From Chryseobacterium arachidis (GTDB taxonomy: Bacteria > Bacteroidota > Bacteroidia > Flavobacteriales > Weeksellaceae), in assembly GCF_900129245.1 (NCBI RefSeq), contig NZ_FQUT01000007.1, forward strand, positions 147,341-211,340: a stretch of DNA of 64,000 nt, written 5' to 3'. A program made the translations under genes and the position numbers. Of the stretch, positions 55,557-64,000 are shown in pieces (position 1 is the stretch's first letter; each line of letters begins with the position of its first letter). The notes beneath the pieces were generated by a model. It was not told the origin of the DNA. It did not search any database and was given only the letters and a program-made list of their open reading frames with translations.

Positions 55557-55577
55557 ATGGTAAAATATTTATATTTG
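55547..55577 (+). promoter_or_regulatory. Promoter of the DUF6261-like gene
   Basis: TTG at 55547-55549, a 20-base spacer, and TATATTTG at 55570-55577, a perfect TAnnTTTG -7 box. The start codon is 46 bases on. Confidence 0.7.
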
Positions 55578-55623
55578 ATTTCAATGAATTCAAAATAATC
55601 ATTAATAAAAACACATTTAAGTT

Positions 55624-56328
55624 ATGAAAATCACATTATCAGAACTAAAAATTAAAGATTTAGCAACTTTAAGCCAAAGGATTATTCAAACTTCCAATTC
55701 AGGAAAACACCCCATTCTCAACAATCATCCTCTTATCACAGAACTTACTGCCCAATATGCCGGCTACGATGAGGTTTATACTAAACAGACTTTCAGCGGA
55801 AAAGGAAAAGATGTAGCTGTGGCAGACCATGAAAGGGATATGGCTTACAGTTCTCTGAAAGCTTTTTTAAACGGATATCGGCAGGTTGCTTCTGTCCCGA
55901 ATGTTAAGGATGCTGAGGATCTCTATCAAGTTTTTGTACAGTTTGGGCTGGATCTCGACAGGCTGAGCTATTCTTCGCAAACGGCACAGATGAAAAAACT
56001 GATTGAAGCTCTGGAACTTCCTGCCAATGTACAGAAAATTGCCAATCTGCATCTATCCACCGCTTTTTCTGAGATGAAGACAAAACAGGTTTATTTTGAA
56101 GAAATTTTTCAGGAACAGGCAAAAGCAAATGCAGGACTGCGACAGATGCCGAGCGCCTCTTCTGTCCGACGAACTTTAGAAAATACTTTGAGATCTTATA
56201 TCAATTTTCTTACAGCCATGAAGGATGTTGCAGAATGGAAAGAGATCTACAATGAAACTAATGAATTGGTGAAGGCCGCAAAACAGTCTTCAACAGCCAA
56301 AAAGAAAGAGGCCAGCGAACCTGAATGA
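55624..56328 (+). CDS. DUF6261-like protein
   Basis: 234 residues, mainly helical and cytoplasmic (no signal peptide). Features: LKIKDLATLSQRIIQTSNSG, then DHERDMAYSSLKAFLNGYRQ, and a long C-terminal helix region ending in a basic tail (KAAKQSSTAKKKEASEPE). It resembles the uncharacterised DUF6261 family of Bacteroidetes. Neighbours give no function. It has its own promoter behind the 42-bp repeats and its own terminator, so it is a single-gene unit. Confidence 0.65.
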   Translation: MKITLSELKIKDLATLSQRIIQTSNSGKHPILNNHPLITELTAQYAGYDEVYTKQTFSGKGKDVAVADHERDMAYSSLKAFLNGYRQVASVPNVKDAEDLYQVFVQFGLDLDRLSYSSQTAQMKKLIEALELPANVQKIANLHLSTAFSEMKTKQVYFEEIFQEQAKANAGLRQMPSASSVRRTLENTLRSYINFLTAMKDVAEWKEIYNETNELVKAAKQSSTAKKKEASEPE

Positions 56329-56336
56329 AAAAGCAA

Positions 56337-56363
56337 AATAACCGGAAAATTTCTCCGGTTATT
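56337..56363. terminator. Terminator between convergent DUF6261-like and receptor genes
   Basis: Arms AATAACCGG / CCGGTTATT with an A/T loop, followed on the plus strand by GTTTTTG; it can serve both strands. Confidence 0.82.
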
Positions 56364-56383
56364 GTTTTTGTTCAGATGAATTT

Positions 56384-59098
56384 CTACATCTTTTTCCCTG
56401 CAAACTTATTTAGTTTCATCGTTAAAGAAAACATGACATATCTTTTCAAGATCAGATCTTCACGATCTTCTACATACGAAGCAGAGATCGTTCTTCTTAC
56501 ACTTTGGTTCTGGTTTAAAATATCATAAACCTTCACTCTTGCCGTAAACTGTTTCTTATAGAAAGAATATCCTACACCCGTATTCAGGAAATAAAAATCT
56601 CTTTTGAAACCGGGAGCAATATTGGAACTCGTATTGTACTGAAAATCATTTTCTAGAATCAAATTCGTTTTTAAGAAATAATTGGTGAGATCAAGCCTAA
56701 AAGTCTGGTATGTATTCTTAATGCTTTGTACTCTGTAATTTTCATAATCTGAAAAAGAATACGTAATGCTGTAAGAAGGTTTTACAATAATTTTATCCTT
56801 TCTGTCATACGTCAGATTAATCCCGGGGCTGAATACGTAAGAATTGCCGGTAAACATCTGCCCATCGATAAATCCGCGGTTGTATCTGTAATTTAAACTT
56901 GTTCTCGGATTAATGGCTAATTTATTGTTTCCCCACTTAAAAGTTTTGCCGAAACCACTGGAAATACTTGCCGTTTTATTCCCGCTGATGTTGGCATATC
57001 CTACAGATTGTTTTCCAAAATCATCATAATAGGAAAAATTGGTGGTATCATTATGATTGTAGCTGAAAACCAAACTTACATAATAATTCATGTTTTTCGG
57101 GACATTGAAATTACTGAAGTAAACGCTCGTTCTGTTGATCCAGGAATTTTTAAGATCAGGATTTCCTGTATAGGTTATCAGCGGATTGGAAGTATCCACA
57201 TAAGGAATAAGCCTCGACGCCGAAGGAATACTGAAGTTTCCGGAATTATTGATATTTAGTCTTGAAGTCTTAGAAAACCTGTATTGTAACCCTGCATTAT
57301 AATCAGGAAGAGTAAAATTTCTCTGCAGCTCATAATGTTCTCCATTAAAAACCGAACGGTAAGTAAGGTCTATAAAATCTACATTTGTATTGAGCCATGC
57401 ATTGAATTTCTGTTTTGTTAGTTCAATATTCAACTGTGGAGAAAACTGATTGTTTTGTTCTTCAGAACTGTTGGACAAAGGAAGATTGTACTGAGAATAC
57501 TGCCCCGTGATTTCATCAAAATCATTGACAATTCTTTCATTAACGGAACTCCTCGAATTGTAATTCACTCCGAAACTTATATTTAGTGAATCCGAGATAG
57601 GCTCGGTATATTTTGTACTGAAAAAATAATTACTGCTTTGCGATTTTGTTCTGCTTAATTGATTTCTCAGGTCTCTTTTATTAATATCCTCCGTTCCGTC
57701 TTCAATATAGAAAAGTGTCTGGGAATTCGTAAGACTTTTATTGTTGTTTTCGCTGATAGAAGTATTCAGATTAGTATCGAAAAATCTTCCTTTTTTTCTG
57801 AATTTTCTTGAATAATGAAGAAAGGAACCGAAATTATTACTTTCTGCTTCAGATTGTGCTGAAGACTGACTTTCATTCAAAAGTAAATCATCTCTGAAAT
57901 TAATCGATTTTGAATTTCTAAAATTGGTGGTTTTGGCATGCGAAAATGATGGTGAAAAATAAATAACACTTAAAGTATCCGGTTTTATTTTCAGCGAGGT
58001 GTTAAAGTTATACTGCTCGGTATCGTTTTCCCCTTGATTTTCCGATTGGGTTTTCAGGTTATAATCAGAAAGAAAAGTGGTTTTCAAAATTTTTGAAGCC
58101 GTTTCCAGATTGGTATGGGTACGGGTGAGCCCCAGCGACTCGATGTCGATTTCCTTACTCAGCTGATCTCTGTAGTTTACCCCGACTGTCGTCGATTTCT
58201 GAAGTCCGTTCATAGGAGTTCCACCTGAAGAATTCCTTCTTGAGCTGTCCGAGTCATCATCCGATCCGCCTTGCGAATTGATATTATTGGACGAAGCGAT
58301 GAGGCTTATACTGGTTTTCTCTTTAAAATAATTTAAAAATGCACTTCCGTCGTATCTTTTATCAGAACCATAGCCCACTTTGACCCTTGAAAGCAACCCT
58401 TTGTTTTTCTTTTCGTCAATGGTAAAGTTAATGGTTGTATTTTCAGATTTAGGTGTTTTTCCGGTAAATTCTTCTTCTTTGGTTTTTGTTGGTGTAAACT
58501 GAATATTTTTAATGATCTCTGCAGGAATATTTTTTAAGGCAATTTTTCCTTCTTTATCAAAAAAAGGCTTGCCGTTAATCATTATCTGATCGACACTTTT
58601 TCCGTTAACAGTAATTTTTCCGTCGTTATCGATTTCCACGCCATTGATATTTTTCAACAATTCATCAATATTGCTGTCGGGACGAACTTTAATCGCAGCA
58701 GCATTAAACTCAATCGTATCTTTCTTAATTTTTACGGGAGAAACTGTTATTTTAACCTCTTCAATATCCGTTACCTTACTTTTATCAAGCTCAATACTTC
58801 CCAATTCTATAGATTGGTTGATTTTATCAAATATTTTGGAATAAGGAATCAGTTTATCGGCATCAATTTTTAATACTGACGGCTCATTAATTTCGTTTGT
58901 TTTTAATGAAAATTTCCCTTCTTTATCAGTAGTGGAATAATTAATAACGGCCGAATCTTTTTGTTTTAACAGATAAACGGTAGCATTTTCCACAGGCTTC
59001 TTTTCAAAATCTGCCACTTTTCCGTTGACACTGAATTTTTGTGCATTCAGCAGTAAACAATTAAATAGAAATATCAGCAGCCATAAAATTTTCTTCAT
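56384..59098 (-). CDS. Outer-membrane beta-barrel receptor-like protein with carboxypeptidase-D regulatory domain
   Basis: 904 residues. Signal peptide 1-19 (FLFNCLLLNAQ); CarboxypepD-like beta-sandwich (about 22-105, VNGKVADFEKKPVENATVYL); plug-like domain (about 125-210, DELLKNINGVEIDNDGKITV and then PFFDKEGKIALKNIPAEIIK); then a long beta-barrel ending in ..LTMKLNKFAGKKM. This is the TonB-receptor-like OMP family seen in Bacteroidetes. No TonB box is obvious and no SusD partner follows. Ligand unknown. Stops convergently with the DUF6261-like gene. Confidence 0.85.
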   Translation of the reverse strand: MKKILWLLIFLFNCLLLNAQKFSVNGKVADFEKKPVENATVYLLKQKDSAVINYSTTDKEGKFSLKTNEINEPSVLKIDADKLIPYSKIFDKINQSIELGSIELDKSKVTDIEEVKITVSPVKIKKDTIEFNAAAIKVRPDSNIDELLKNINGVEIDNDGKITVNGKSVDQIMINGKPFFDKEGKIALKNIPAEIIKNIQFTPTKTKEEEFTGKTPKSENTTINFTIDEKKNKGLLSRVKVGYGSDKRYDGSAFLNYFKEKTSISLIASSNNINSQGGSDDDSDSSRRNSSGGTPMNGLQKSTTVGVNYRDQLSKEIDIESLGLTRTHTNLETASKILKTTFLSDYNLKTQSENQGENDTEQYNFNTSLKIKPDTLSVIYFSPSFSHAKTTNFRNSKSINFRDDLLLNESQSSAQSEAESNNFGSFLHYSRKFRKKGRFFDTNLNTSISENNNKSLTNSQTLFYIEDGTEDINKRDLRNQLSRTKSQSSNYFFSTKYTEPISDSLNISFGVNYNSRSSVNERIVNDFDEITGQYSQYNLPLSNSSEEQNNQFSPQLNIELTKQKFNAWLNTNVDFIDLTYRSVFNGEHYELQRNFTLPDYNAGLQYRFSKTSRLNINNSGNFSIPSASRLIPYVDTSNPLITYTGNPDLKNSWINRTSVYFSNFNVPKNMNYYVSLVFSYNHNDTTNFSYYDDFGKQSVGYANISGNKTASISSGFGKTFKWGNNKLAINPRTSLNYRYNRGFIDGQMFTGNSYVFSPGINLTYDRKDKIIVKPSYSITYSFSDYENYRVQSIKNTYQTFRLDLTNYFLKTNLILENDFQYNTSSNIAPGFKRDFYFLNTGVGYSFYKKQFTARVKVYDILNQNQSVRRTISASYVEDREDLILKRYVMFSLTMKLNKFAGKKM

Positions 59099-59133
59099 TC
59101 CATGTTTTTTGAAGGCGCTAAAATATAAAAAAA

Positions 59134-59151
59134 CATCCCTGAATAGGGATG
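59134..59151 (-). terminator. Terminator of the BON/SH3 pair
   Basis: Perfect arms CATCCCT / AGGGATG with a GAAT loop and T-rich minus-strand tail. Confidence 0.85.
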
Positions 59152-59184
59152 CTCATATTTTAAATAATGTTAAATTCTTTCGAA

Positions 59185-59604
59185 TTAAGCTCTCAAATAT
59201 CTTGAGTATGCATAACCTTCCTGCCCGTCGTCAGTTTTCACTTTCCACCAGTCATCAGAAGTCTGTTCAATCAATGTTACCGAAGCACCTTTTGCCGCTT
59301 TACCTACCACAGCAGCTTCTGTAGAAGGCTCTTGTCTGATATTCAGGTTAGATTCCTCCGTTGCCACTGTAAGCGCAGCGCCCGCAGCAAGACCAGAAAC
59401 CTGTACATCGATATTGATATCTGAAGCAGAATAAGTAGAATCGATAGCGCCTAAAGCATTCCAAACGGCATCTTTTGCAGCAGTATTGGAAGCACTTCCC
59501 GAAACATAAAGAATTCCATCCTGCTCCTGAACCTGTAGATTAGAAATTCCTGCAGACTGAGCGGCAGAAACTACGCTTGAATATTTATCTTGTAATGTGC
59601 TCAT
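59185..59604 (-). CDS. BON-like plus SH3b domain protein
   Basis: 139 residues. About 1-75 resembles a BON domain (SNLQVQEQDGILYVSGSASN), about 80-139 is a bacterial SH3 domain (NLNIRQEPSTEAAVVGKAAK and DDWWKVKTDDGQEGYAYSRY). No signal peptide is visible, which is unusual for SH3b proteins, so it may be cytoplasmic or exported by another route. It follows the BON lipoprotein gene by 6 bases; a shared role in envelope stability is likely by family. Confidence 0.8.
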   Translation of the reverse strand: MSTLQDKYSSVVSAAQSAGISNLQVQEQDGILYVSGSASNTAAKDAVWNALGAIDSTYSASDINIDVQVSGLAAGAALTVATEESNLNIRQEPSTEAAVVGKAAKGASVTLIEQTSDDWWKVKTDDGQEGYAYSRYLRA

Positions 59605-59610
59605 ATCGGA

Positions 59611-60102
59611 TTACTTTACGGTTAATTTATTATTGTACTTACCAATTTTAAGGGCATCGATAGATTCTTTGATTTTTCTTGCATCAGCAGAAGAAACGTC
59701 TCCCGTAAGGGTAAGCTCTCCGTTTACCACTTCCACTTTTACAGAAGGGAAATCCTTAACAGCATCTTTTACTTTTTGCTGAACTTCAGGAGCAACCGCC
59801 GAAGTAGTTTCTACCGGAGCCGGAGCTGGAGTTGCAGGCGCAACACTAGCCATATCCATTACATCTTTTACACCGTTAATGGCTTTCAGTTGCTTGATCA
59901 TTGCATCTTTTGCTTCTTTAGTCTCAAAAGTCCCGCTTAAGTGAGCAACACCTTCTTTTACTTCTACAGAAGCATTAGGGTTAGATACCACAATTGTAGT
60001 AGCCTGTGTTTGAAGATCAGCATCAGAAACTTTCTTCTTACACGAAACAGCCCCGAAAGATACAGCTACAGCCAATGCAGCCATTGCGATAGTTTTTTTC
60101 AT
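59611..60102 (-). CDS. BON-domain lipoprotein
   Basis: 163 residues. Lipobox SFGAVSC with Cys21 marks a lipoprotein. Two BON domains (about 27-85, SVEVKEGVAHLSGTFETKEA; and about 108-163, VKVEVVNGELTLTGDVSSAD), joined by a Pro/Ala-rich linker (ATPAPAPVETT). BON domains bind membranes or lipids and occur in osmotic-stress proteins such as OsmY. It forms an operon with the SH3b gene and has a likely promoter in 60103-60160 (TTG, then TACATTTA). Confidence 0.88.
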   Translation of the reverse strand: MKKTIAMAALAVAVSFGAVSCKKKVSDADLQTQATTIVVSNPNASVEVKEGVAHLSGTFETKEAKDAMIKQLKAINGVKDVMDMASVAPATPAPAPVETTSAVAPEVQQKVKDAVKDFPSVKVEVVNGELTLTGDVSSADARKIKESIDALKIGKYNNKLTVK

Positions 60103-60276
60103 AGTTGATATTTTTTTAATTTGTTAATACGAGTAAATGTAATAATAAAATCTATACCAAAACAATAAATAAAAAATATTTTCCGATAAAATTCTATATA
60201 ATATTTTATCAATCAGATAATTAATTCTGGATAAAGATTAATTTAACATAAAATTAATCCTGTGTAAAATGAAATC

Positions 60277-60305
60277 TTGAACCAATTGTAAAAATATTAT
60301 ATTTG
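60277..60305 (+). promoter_or_regulatory. Promoter of the dicarboxylate symporter gene
   Basis: TTG at 60277-60279, an 18-base spacer, then TATATTTG at 60298-60305, a perfect match to the Bacteroidetes -33/-7 consensus. Start codon ATG is at 60325, so the leader is very short. Confidence 0.8.
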
Positions 60306-60324
60306 CGGAACTTGAATTATCTTT

Positions 60325-61575
60325 ATGAAAGGACAAAATAAACTATTTATAGCTATTGTTATTGCACTCATCGTAGGTGTTGGTATTGGCGGATATGTTC
60401 ATCTACAATATCCGGAAAGTGCAGAACCTTTTTCTAAAAATATAAAACTTCTGGGAACGGTGTTTATCCGTTTGGTTCAGATGATTATTGCACCATTGGT
60501 TTTTACAACTTTGGTGGTGGGTATTGCTAAAATGAGCGATATAAAAATGATCGGAAGAGTGGGAACAAAAGCAATGCTGTGGTTTATTTCCGCCTCTTTG
60601 GTTTCACTTTTTATCGGTTTGATGTTAGTTAACTGGCTGGAGCCAGGTCATGTTACCCAATTACCGATTCAGGATGCGGCTTCTGCAGAAGAATTGCTGA
60701 AAAGCAGTAAAGGATTTTCAATGGAAGATTTTGTAAAACATATCATTCCTAAAAGTATTTTTGAAGCTTTTGCCACCAATGAAGTTTTACAAATCGTAGT
60801 GTTCTCTATCATGTTCGGAATTGCTTTGGCGAATATGGGAGAAGAATATTCTCAACCTGTCATCAAACTATTCGACATCATTGCTCACGGAATCCTGAAA
60901 ATGGTAGGATATATCATGTGGTTTGCACCGCTTGGAGTACTGGGAGCTATTGCTGCAGTGGTTGCCACCAACGGATTTGAAATATTTAAAGTTTACGCCA
61001 TTTATTTAAGAGATTTCTTTTTTGCATTAGGAATTCTATGGCTGGCTCTTTTATTAGTAGGATATTTAATCTTAGGGAATCGCCTATTCGAATTACTAAG
61101 AAGAATTAAAGAACCTTTATTAATAGCGTTCTCCACTACAAGTTCGGAAGCGGTTTTTCCTAAATTAGTAGAAGAACTGGAAAGATTCGGGTGTAATAAC
61201 AGAGTGGTATCTTTTATTTTACCGTTAGGATATTCATTCAATCTGGACGGAAGTATGATGTATATGACCTTTGCATCTATTTTCATCGCTCAGATTTACG
61301 GTATTGAAATGACTGTAGGACAGCAGATCACCATGCTTTTGGTATTAATGTTAACTTCAAAAGGAATTGCAGGAGTTCCCAGAGCTTCTTTAGTTATCAT
61401 CGTAGCAACCTGTTCTATGTTTGGGATTCCGCCGGAAGGAATTGCCTTAATTCTACCGATCGACCACTTCTGTGATATGGGAAGAAGTATGACCAACGTC
61501 CTTGGAAATGCACTGGCAACTTCAGCCGTTTCCAAATGGGAAGGACAATTGGAAAATCATGGAGGGAAAATGTAA
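60325..61575 (+). CDS. Dicarboxylate/amino acid:cation symporter (DAACS family)
   Basis: 416 residues with eight transmembrane helices and two re-entrant loops of the GltPh/DctA type. Diagnostic motifs: STTSSEAVFPKLVEEL (first hairpin Ser-rich), SFNLDGSMMYMTFASIF (in place of NMDGT), GVPRASLVIIVATCSMFGIP (second hairpin) and DHFCDMGRSMTNVLGNALAT. It imports glutamate, aspartate or C4-dicarboxylates with Na+ or H+. Has its own promoter. Which substrate is not readable; the Leu in NLDG differs from the canonical Met. Confidence 0.92.
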   Translation: MKGQNKLFIAIVIALIVGVGIGGYVHLQYPESAEPFSKNIKLLGTVFIRLVQMIIAPLVFTTLVVGIAKMSDIKMIGRVGTKAMLWFISASLVSLFIGLMLVNWLEPGHVTQLPIQDAASAEELLKSSKGFSMEDFVKHIIPKSIFEAFATNEVLQIVVFSIMFGIALANMGEEYSQPVIKLFDIIAHGILKMVGYIMWFAPLGVLGAIAAVVATNGFEIFKVYAIYLRDFFFALGILWLALLLVGYLILGNRLFELLRRIKEPLLIAFSTTSSEAVFPKLVEELERFGCNNRVVSFILPLGYSFNLDGSMMYMTFASIFIAQIYGIEMTVGQQITMLLVLMLTSKGIAGVPRASLVIIVATCSMFGIPPEGIALILPIDHFCDMGRSMTNVLGNALATSAVSKWEGQLENHGGKM

Positions 61576-61771
61576 AAGTCAATTTAGCCTGGGCTAGTGA
61601 ATGGTCGATAGTGAATTTTAATCTTCATTATTGACCATTTATTTTTTTGTTAATTCATTTAGTACAGTTATCATTTGCTAAGTTGGACGTCTTCGTTAAC
61701 TAAAAATATTTTCTATCATTTAAAGAAATTCTTTGCGATCTTTGTGCTAAAAATAGATTCAGAACCATCAA

Positions 61772-62499
61772 ATGAATTTACAACATCATAAAAACTCAAT
61801 TACAGAAAACGGTTTTACTGTTATCAACCAAATTTTTTCAGTGGAAGAAATTCAAAAGATCAGTGATATCATTCAGAATATTGACACTTCGAAGGATACT
61901 TTCAGAAAATCAGAAGATTTATTTGCTATACGGCAGTTTCTAAAGGAAATTCCCGAAGTGAGGAAGGTCGTTTTTAATGAAAATATTAAAAAGATTATTA
62001 AAGAAATTTTTGGTGAAAAATATTTTGCGGTGAAAAGCATTTATTTTGATAAGCCTGAAAAATCAAACTGGTACGTGGCTTACCATCAGGATCTGACGAT
62101 TTCTGTAGACAAAAATTAGAACTGGAAAATTTTGGTCCGTGGACAACCAAACAAAATCAGTTTGCCGTTCAGCCTCCTCTGGATATTCTTGAAAATATTT
62201 TCACCATAAGAATTCATTTGGACGATACCGATGAAAACAACCGCGCTTTAAAGGTTGTTCCAAAGTCTCATTCTAAAGGAATCTATAGACCCGAAACCAT
62301 CGATTGGACAGTAGAAACCGAAGAAATATGCAGCGTAGAAAAAGGTGGTATAATGATCATGAAACCATTGCTGCTTCATGGATCCAACAGGACTACCAAT
62401 GGGAAGAAAAGAAGAGTTATCCACATCGAATTCTCTGATCTGGAATTACCGGAAGAATTAAATTGGTCAGAAAGAATTACAGAATATTCTGTAGATTAA
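61772..62499 (+). pseudogene. Phytanoyl-CoA dioxygenase family gene broken by a frameshift
   Basis: The frame from ATG 61772 reads to VAYHQDLTISVDKN and stops at 62117. The other frame continues immediately with LELENFGPWTTKQNQFAVQP, then HLDDTDENNRALKVVPKSHS, to the stop at 62497-62499. Inserting one A in the A5 run at 62111-62115 restores a 242-codon gene. The iron ligands HxD (YHQD) and the distal His (LLLHGSNRTT) and Arg are all kept, so the enzyme would be whole if the shift is an error. Confidence 0.85.
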
Positions 62500-62614
62500 A
62501 AAATAACAAGTTCTCCTCTCCCATTTGATTTTTTCTTGAGTTATAAAATTGTTTTTCCAAGTCAAAAAATCATCAATCCTTTTCACATTCTTCAAAAAAA
62601 ACTAATTTAGTAGA

Positions 62615-63184
62615 ATGAAAATTTACACAAAAACAGGCGATAAAGGTCAGACTGCGTTGTACGGCGGAACGAGAGTTTCAAAAGCGAGTGCAAGAGTCGA
62701 CAGCTACGGAAATATAGACGAACTGAATTCATTCATCGGAATTGCCAAAAGCCATATTGAGAATGAGGAAGTTTTAAGACAATTAAAAAAAATCCAGTTC
62801 GATTTATTTACGGTGGGCTCTGAAGCGGCAACACCAGTGGATAAATTAATGTTGGCAAACGGAAAATCGCGTTTACCATTGGTAATTTCAGAGATAGAAA
62901 TCGAAGAGCTTGAAAACTGGATGGATGCTTTTGATGAAAAAGTAGAGCCGCTTCAATATTTCATTCTTCCCGGAGGTGGAAAACCTGCAACATTTTTGCA
63001 TGCAGCACGTACAATTTGCAGAAGAGCAGAGCGTTCTTTGGTTTTCTTAAACGAATCGGAAGAAGTTCGTCCTGAGTTGATTAAATACTTGAACAGACTT
63101 TCAGATTATCTTTTTGTTTTAGCAAGATATATCTCGAAAATCAATAACGAACCGGAAGAATATTGGAATCCGAATGAACGATAA
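62615..63184 (+). CDS. Cob(I)yrinic acid a,c-diamide adenosyltransferase (PduO type)
   Basis: 189 residues. N-terminal MKIYTKTGDKGQTALYGGTR is the ATP-binding signature, followed by VDSYGNIDELNSFIG; then RTICRRAERSLVFL and NRLSDYLFVLARYI near the C-terminus complete the PduO fold. It transfers the adenosyl group from ATP to cobalamin. Overlaps the next gene by 11 bases. No cobalamin riboswitch was seen in the 115 bases before it. Confidence 0.93.
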   Translation: MKIYTKTGDKGQTALYGGTRVSKASARVDSYGNIDELNSFIGIAKSHIENEEVLRQLKKIQFDLFTVGSEAATPVDKLMLANGKSRLPLVISEIEIEELENWMDAFDEKVEPLQYFILPGGGKPATFLHAARTICRRAERSLVFLNESEEVRPELIKYLNRLSDYLFVLARYISKINNEPEEYWNPNER

Positions 63185-63803
63185 AGTATTGCTTTTCATC
63201 AACGGAGATGCTCCAAAATCTTTTCCGAACCCAGACGAATATGGCTTAATTGCCTGTACAGACGGTGCTTTTCATTATTTGAAAAATCTGAATTTCCCAT
63301 TGAATACGTTAGATTTTATTTCCGGTGATTTCGATTCGCATTCGGGGAAAGATGAAAATATTTATGAAGAAAAATTCATTTACACCCCCGATCAGGATAA
63401 AACGGATTTTCATAAAGCCTTGGAAATTATTATTGAAAAAGGCTTTACAAATGTGGATGTTTTAGGTGGAAGTGGCGGTGAACAAGATCATTTTTTAGGA
63501 AATCTCACCGTAGCTTTTGGATTTAAGGATCAGTTAAACATAAAGTTTTATGACGATTTTTCTGAATATTATTTTGTTCCGAAAAATTTCATTGTAAAAG
63601 GTGTTAAAGACAAAATGATTTCACTATATCCTTTTCCGGCAGTTGAAAATATTACGACAAAAGGTTTGAATTGGCCGTTAATCAATGGGAATTTAAGTAT
63701 TACTTCAAGAATCGGAACAAGAAACTTTGCTATAGAAGATGAGGTTTCTATCAAATATGAAAAAGGGGATTTGCTGATTTTTGTGGGGAAAAATTATTTG
63801 TAA
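63174..63803 (+). CDS. Thiamine diphosphokinase
   Basis: 209 residues. IACTDGAFHYL, SGDFDSHSGK, PDQDKTDFHKALEII and GGSGGEQDHFLGNL are the ATP and thiamine binding motifs of thiamine pyrophosphokinase. A beta-sandwich thiamine-binding domain is at about 130-209 (PAVENITTKGLNWPL). It makes thiamine diphosphate from thiamine and ATP. Starts within the end of the adenosyltransferase gene. No TPP riboswitch is seen upstream. Confidence 0.92.
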   Translation: MNDKVLLFINGDAPKSFPNPDEYGLIACTDGAFHYLKNLNFPLNTLDFISGDFDSHSGKDENIYEEKFIYTPDQDKTDFHKALEIIIEKGFTNVDVLGGSGGEQDHFLGNLTVAFGFKDQLNIKFYDDFSEYYFVPKNFIVKGVKDKMISLYPFPAVENITTKGLNWPLINGNLSITSRIGTRNFAIEDEVSIKYEKGDLLIFVGKNYL

Positions 63804-64000
63804 GTTAAACACTAATTTCACGAATATATCCCAAATCGCTCAATTTAATTTTCATAATAAAATTAAAGAAAATAGCAGAATATTTGTAACATCGATGGGA
63901 ACATTGTGTATTCTAAGACATATGCAAATTATATCTCACTAAATTTACGAAAGGTTCTTCTCTTTTTACAACGGCAAACATTCTGTAAACGAGTTTACAG
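63804..64000. other. Terminal intergenic stretch
   Basis: 197 AT-rich bases after thiamine diphosphokinase up to the window edge. No gene, hairpin or repeat is supported. Confidence 0.5.

Noticed and set aside
55384..55563. Possible small gene of 14-residue repeats over the 42-bp array
   Set aside because: The plus frame is open but has no ATG or other plausible start with a ribosome site, and the array runs into a promoter; regulatory role is more likely.
62500..62614. Cobalamin riboswitch before the PduO gene
   Set aside because: No B12-box or long conserved structure is visible in the 115-base gap.

Overview
The window looks like a chromosomal segment from a Flavobacteriia bacterium, most likely Chryseobacterium or a close Weeksellaceae relative. 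The grounds are low GC, a type IX secretion C-terminal sorting domain (42540-45599), promoters of the Bacteroidetes TTG / TAnnTTTG type (60277-60305, 55547-55577), and the family composition (GH106, GH92, OMP beta-barrel receptors, NifU-like plus Mrp). I saw no rRNA, tRNA or CRISPR array.

Region 1 (1-11412, all minus strand) is a rhamnogalacturonan-I/pectin catabolic cluster. It holds a truncated PL11 rhamnogalacturonan lyase, a DUF4350 protein, a GH106 alpha-L-rhamnosidase, a CE12 acetylesterase, a GH2 beta-galactosidase and a GH28 polygalacturonase-type hydrolase. The last three are tightly packed. Together they would cut the RG-I backbone, deacetylate it and strip rhamnose, galactose and galacturonate. 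No SusC/SusD pair is visible.

Region 2 (about 11.56-34.98 kb) is the standout. It is a Mu-type transposable element with a repressor, divergent early promoter and operators, a Ner-position protein, a MuA-like transposase, MuB, a second P-loop ATPase, DUF3164 and a GemA-like protein. It also carries a lysis cassette (CHAP-type endolysin and a unimolecular-spanin-like lipoprotein) and a complete contractile tail: sheath, tube, chaperone with probable programmed frameshift, tape measure, hub, spike, gp25 wedge, LysM-like, J, I, collar and two tandem fibers. No terminase, portal, capsid or head-maturation gene is present. The simplest reading is a transposition-competent or recently domesticated headless contractile particle (tailocin) locus. 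Candidate element ends are an imperfect 19-bp inverted repeat flanked by an 8-bp direct repeat.

Region 3 (35.4-50.2 kb) is housekeeping plus surface proteins: dnaK, a ppk1-ppx polyphosphate operon, an NAD(P)-binding protein with a coupled 50-residue membrane peptide, a large T9SS-exported choice-of-anchor-I protein, a secreted S74-chaperone protein, a frameshifted HEAT-like gene, a LuxR-type response regulator, and NifU-like/Mrp iron-sulfur genes.

Region 4 (50.2-64 kb) has a GH92 mannosidase, a CocE/NonD-type hydrolase, a DUF6261-like gene preceded by four 42-bp repeats that run into its promoter, an outer-membrane receptor, a BON/SH3 pair, a dicarboxylate symporter, a frameshifted phytanoyl-CoA dioxygenase gene, a PduO-type cobalamin adenosyltransferase and thiamine diphosphokinase. 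Both frameshifted genes are broken in runs of five A, which may be assembly errors.
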